A stretch of 64,000 nt of DNA, taken from the NCBI GenBank assembly GCA_009692305.1, contig SHZK01000001.1:364897-428896 (forward strand), written 5' to 3'. This DNA is from Gammaproteobacteria bacterium. Its GTDB lineage: Bacteria; Pseudomonadota; Gammaproteobacteria; Pseudomonadales; Pseudohongiellaceae. Positions within the stretch are counted from its first letter, which is position 1. Every line of letters begins with the position of its first letter. The translations under genes were made by a program, and so were the position numbers. This document shows positions 63,880-64,000 of this stretch, in pieces. The notes beneath the pieces are model-generated. The model was not told the DNA's origin and did not search any database. It worked only from the letters and a program-made list of their open reading frames with translations.

Positions 63880-64000
63880 TCATGCTGCCGTCAGCATTTG
63901 TTTCGGTGGAAAACCACCATTAGCCTTGTTAGGTCGTTCATTGTTGTAGAACCAAAGCCATTGTGTGGCATAGTCCTGAACTTCCTGAATCGAGTCAAAC
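63880..64000 (-). mobile_element. IS3-family transposase, C-terminal end (cut by window)
   Basis: On the minus strand the frame from 63999 reads FDSIQEVQDYATQWLWFYN then NERPNKANGGFPPKQM, ending LTAA and a stop at 63880. This is the conserved C-terminus of IS3-type transposase OrfB (W-x-x-x-Y-N-x-x-R-P-x-x-x-L/N-G-G-x-x-P). Its 5' part lies beyond the window. I cannot locate the terminal inverted repeat with certainty. Confidence 0.85.

Overview
The window is a chromosomal segment from a gammaproteobacterium, most probably a member of the broad Pseudomonadales group (aquatic, aerobic, heterotrophic). I base this on gene order: guaB-guaA-tadA-purL, ffh-rpsP-rimM-trmD-rplS-dsbC-hom-thrC-recJ, and alaS-lysC-csrA-tRNA-Ser are the arrangements expected in that group. 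I cannot name a genus from sequence alone. Several proteins are exported redox or hydrolytic enzymes (PQQ dehydrogenase, c-type cytochromes, MauG-like peroxidase, B3-type MBL proteins, class C beta-lactamase-like hydrolases), which fits a respiratory heterotroph.

Layout. 1-8.8 kb: the 3' end of a PQQ alcohol dehydrogenase with a lanthanide-type Asp-x-Asp signature, a convergent set of exported enzymes (M28 peptidase, exported methyltransferase, di-heme peroxidase, YtkA/FixH-like protein), a cold-shock protein, two small c-type cytochromes, and a PpiC-HupE pair. 8.9-18 kb: purine core (guaB, guaA, purL) with a YczE-like membrane protein, tadA and a lipoprotein. 18-24.9 kb: Nudix hydrolase, a decayed alkylsulfatase-like gene, GNAT, MBL and serine hydrolase genes, then a DUF3501 / Fe-S / rubrerythrin operon divergent from oxyR. 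25-29.6 kb: oxyR, metallophosphoesterase, Sfp-type PPTase, CNNM/CorB and YpjD. 29.7-39.1 kb: ffh, the rpsP operon, dsbC, hom-thrC, recJ. 39.1-47.8 kb: a DsbD/ScsB-like reductase with a duplicated periplasmic domain, a second serine hydrolase, a Ser/Thr kinase-PP2C-FHA signalling cluster in which the kinase carries an in-frame amber codon, and a broken AI-2E family transporter. 47.9-52.6 kb: alaS, lysC, csrA, tRNA-Ser(GCU). 52.6-60.9 kb: an accessory segment between tRNA-Ser and tRNA-Arg, with a CoA transferase, two hydratases, a CitE-like lyase and an acyl-CoA dehydrogenase that resemble itaconate/C5-dicarboxylate degradation, a frameshifted alanine dehydrogenase, a second MBL gene and a gutted XRE regulator. 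61.2-64 kb: a seven-helix membrane protein ending in a Fis-type HTH, paired with a KAS III-like condensing enzyme, then a decayed patatin and the end of an IS3-family transposase.

Functional links. The DUF3501/Fe-S/rubrerythrin genes and OxyR form a plausible peroxide-defence locus. The accessory C5-acyl-CoA genes supply a complete set of activation, hydration and cleavage steps to pyruvate and acetyl-CoA. The KAS III and 7TM-HTH genes share a candidate operator and may be a signal synthase and its membrane receptor-regulator; this is the least described system here.

Caution. At least seven genes or gene fragments are broken (alkylsulfatase, LysR, kinase, AI-2E, ald, XRE, patatin). Single-base events in the kinase and ald could be assembly errors; the large deletions in others cannot be.
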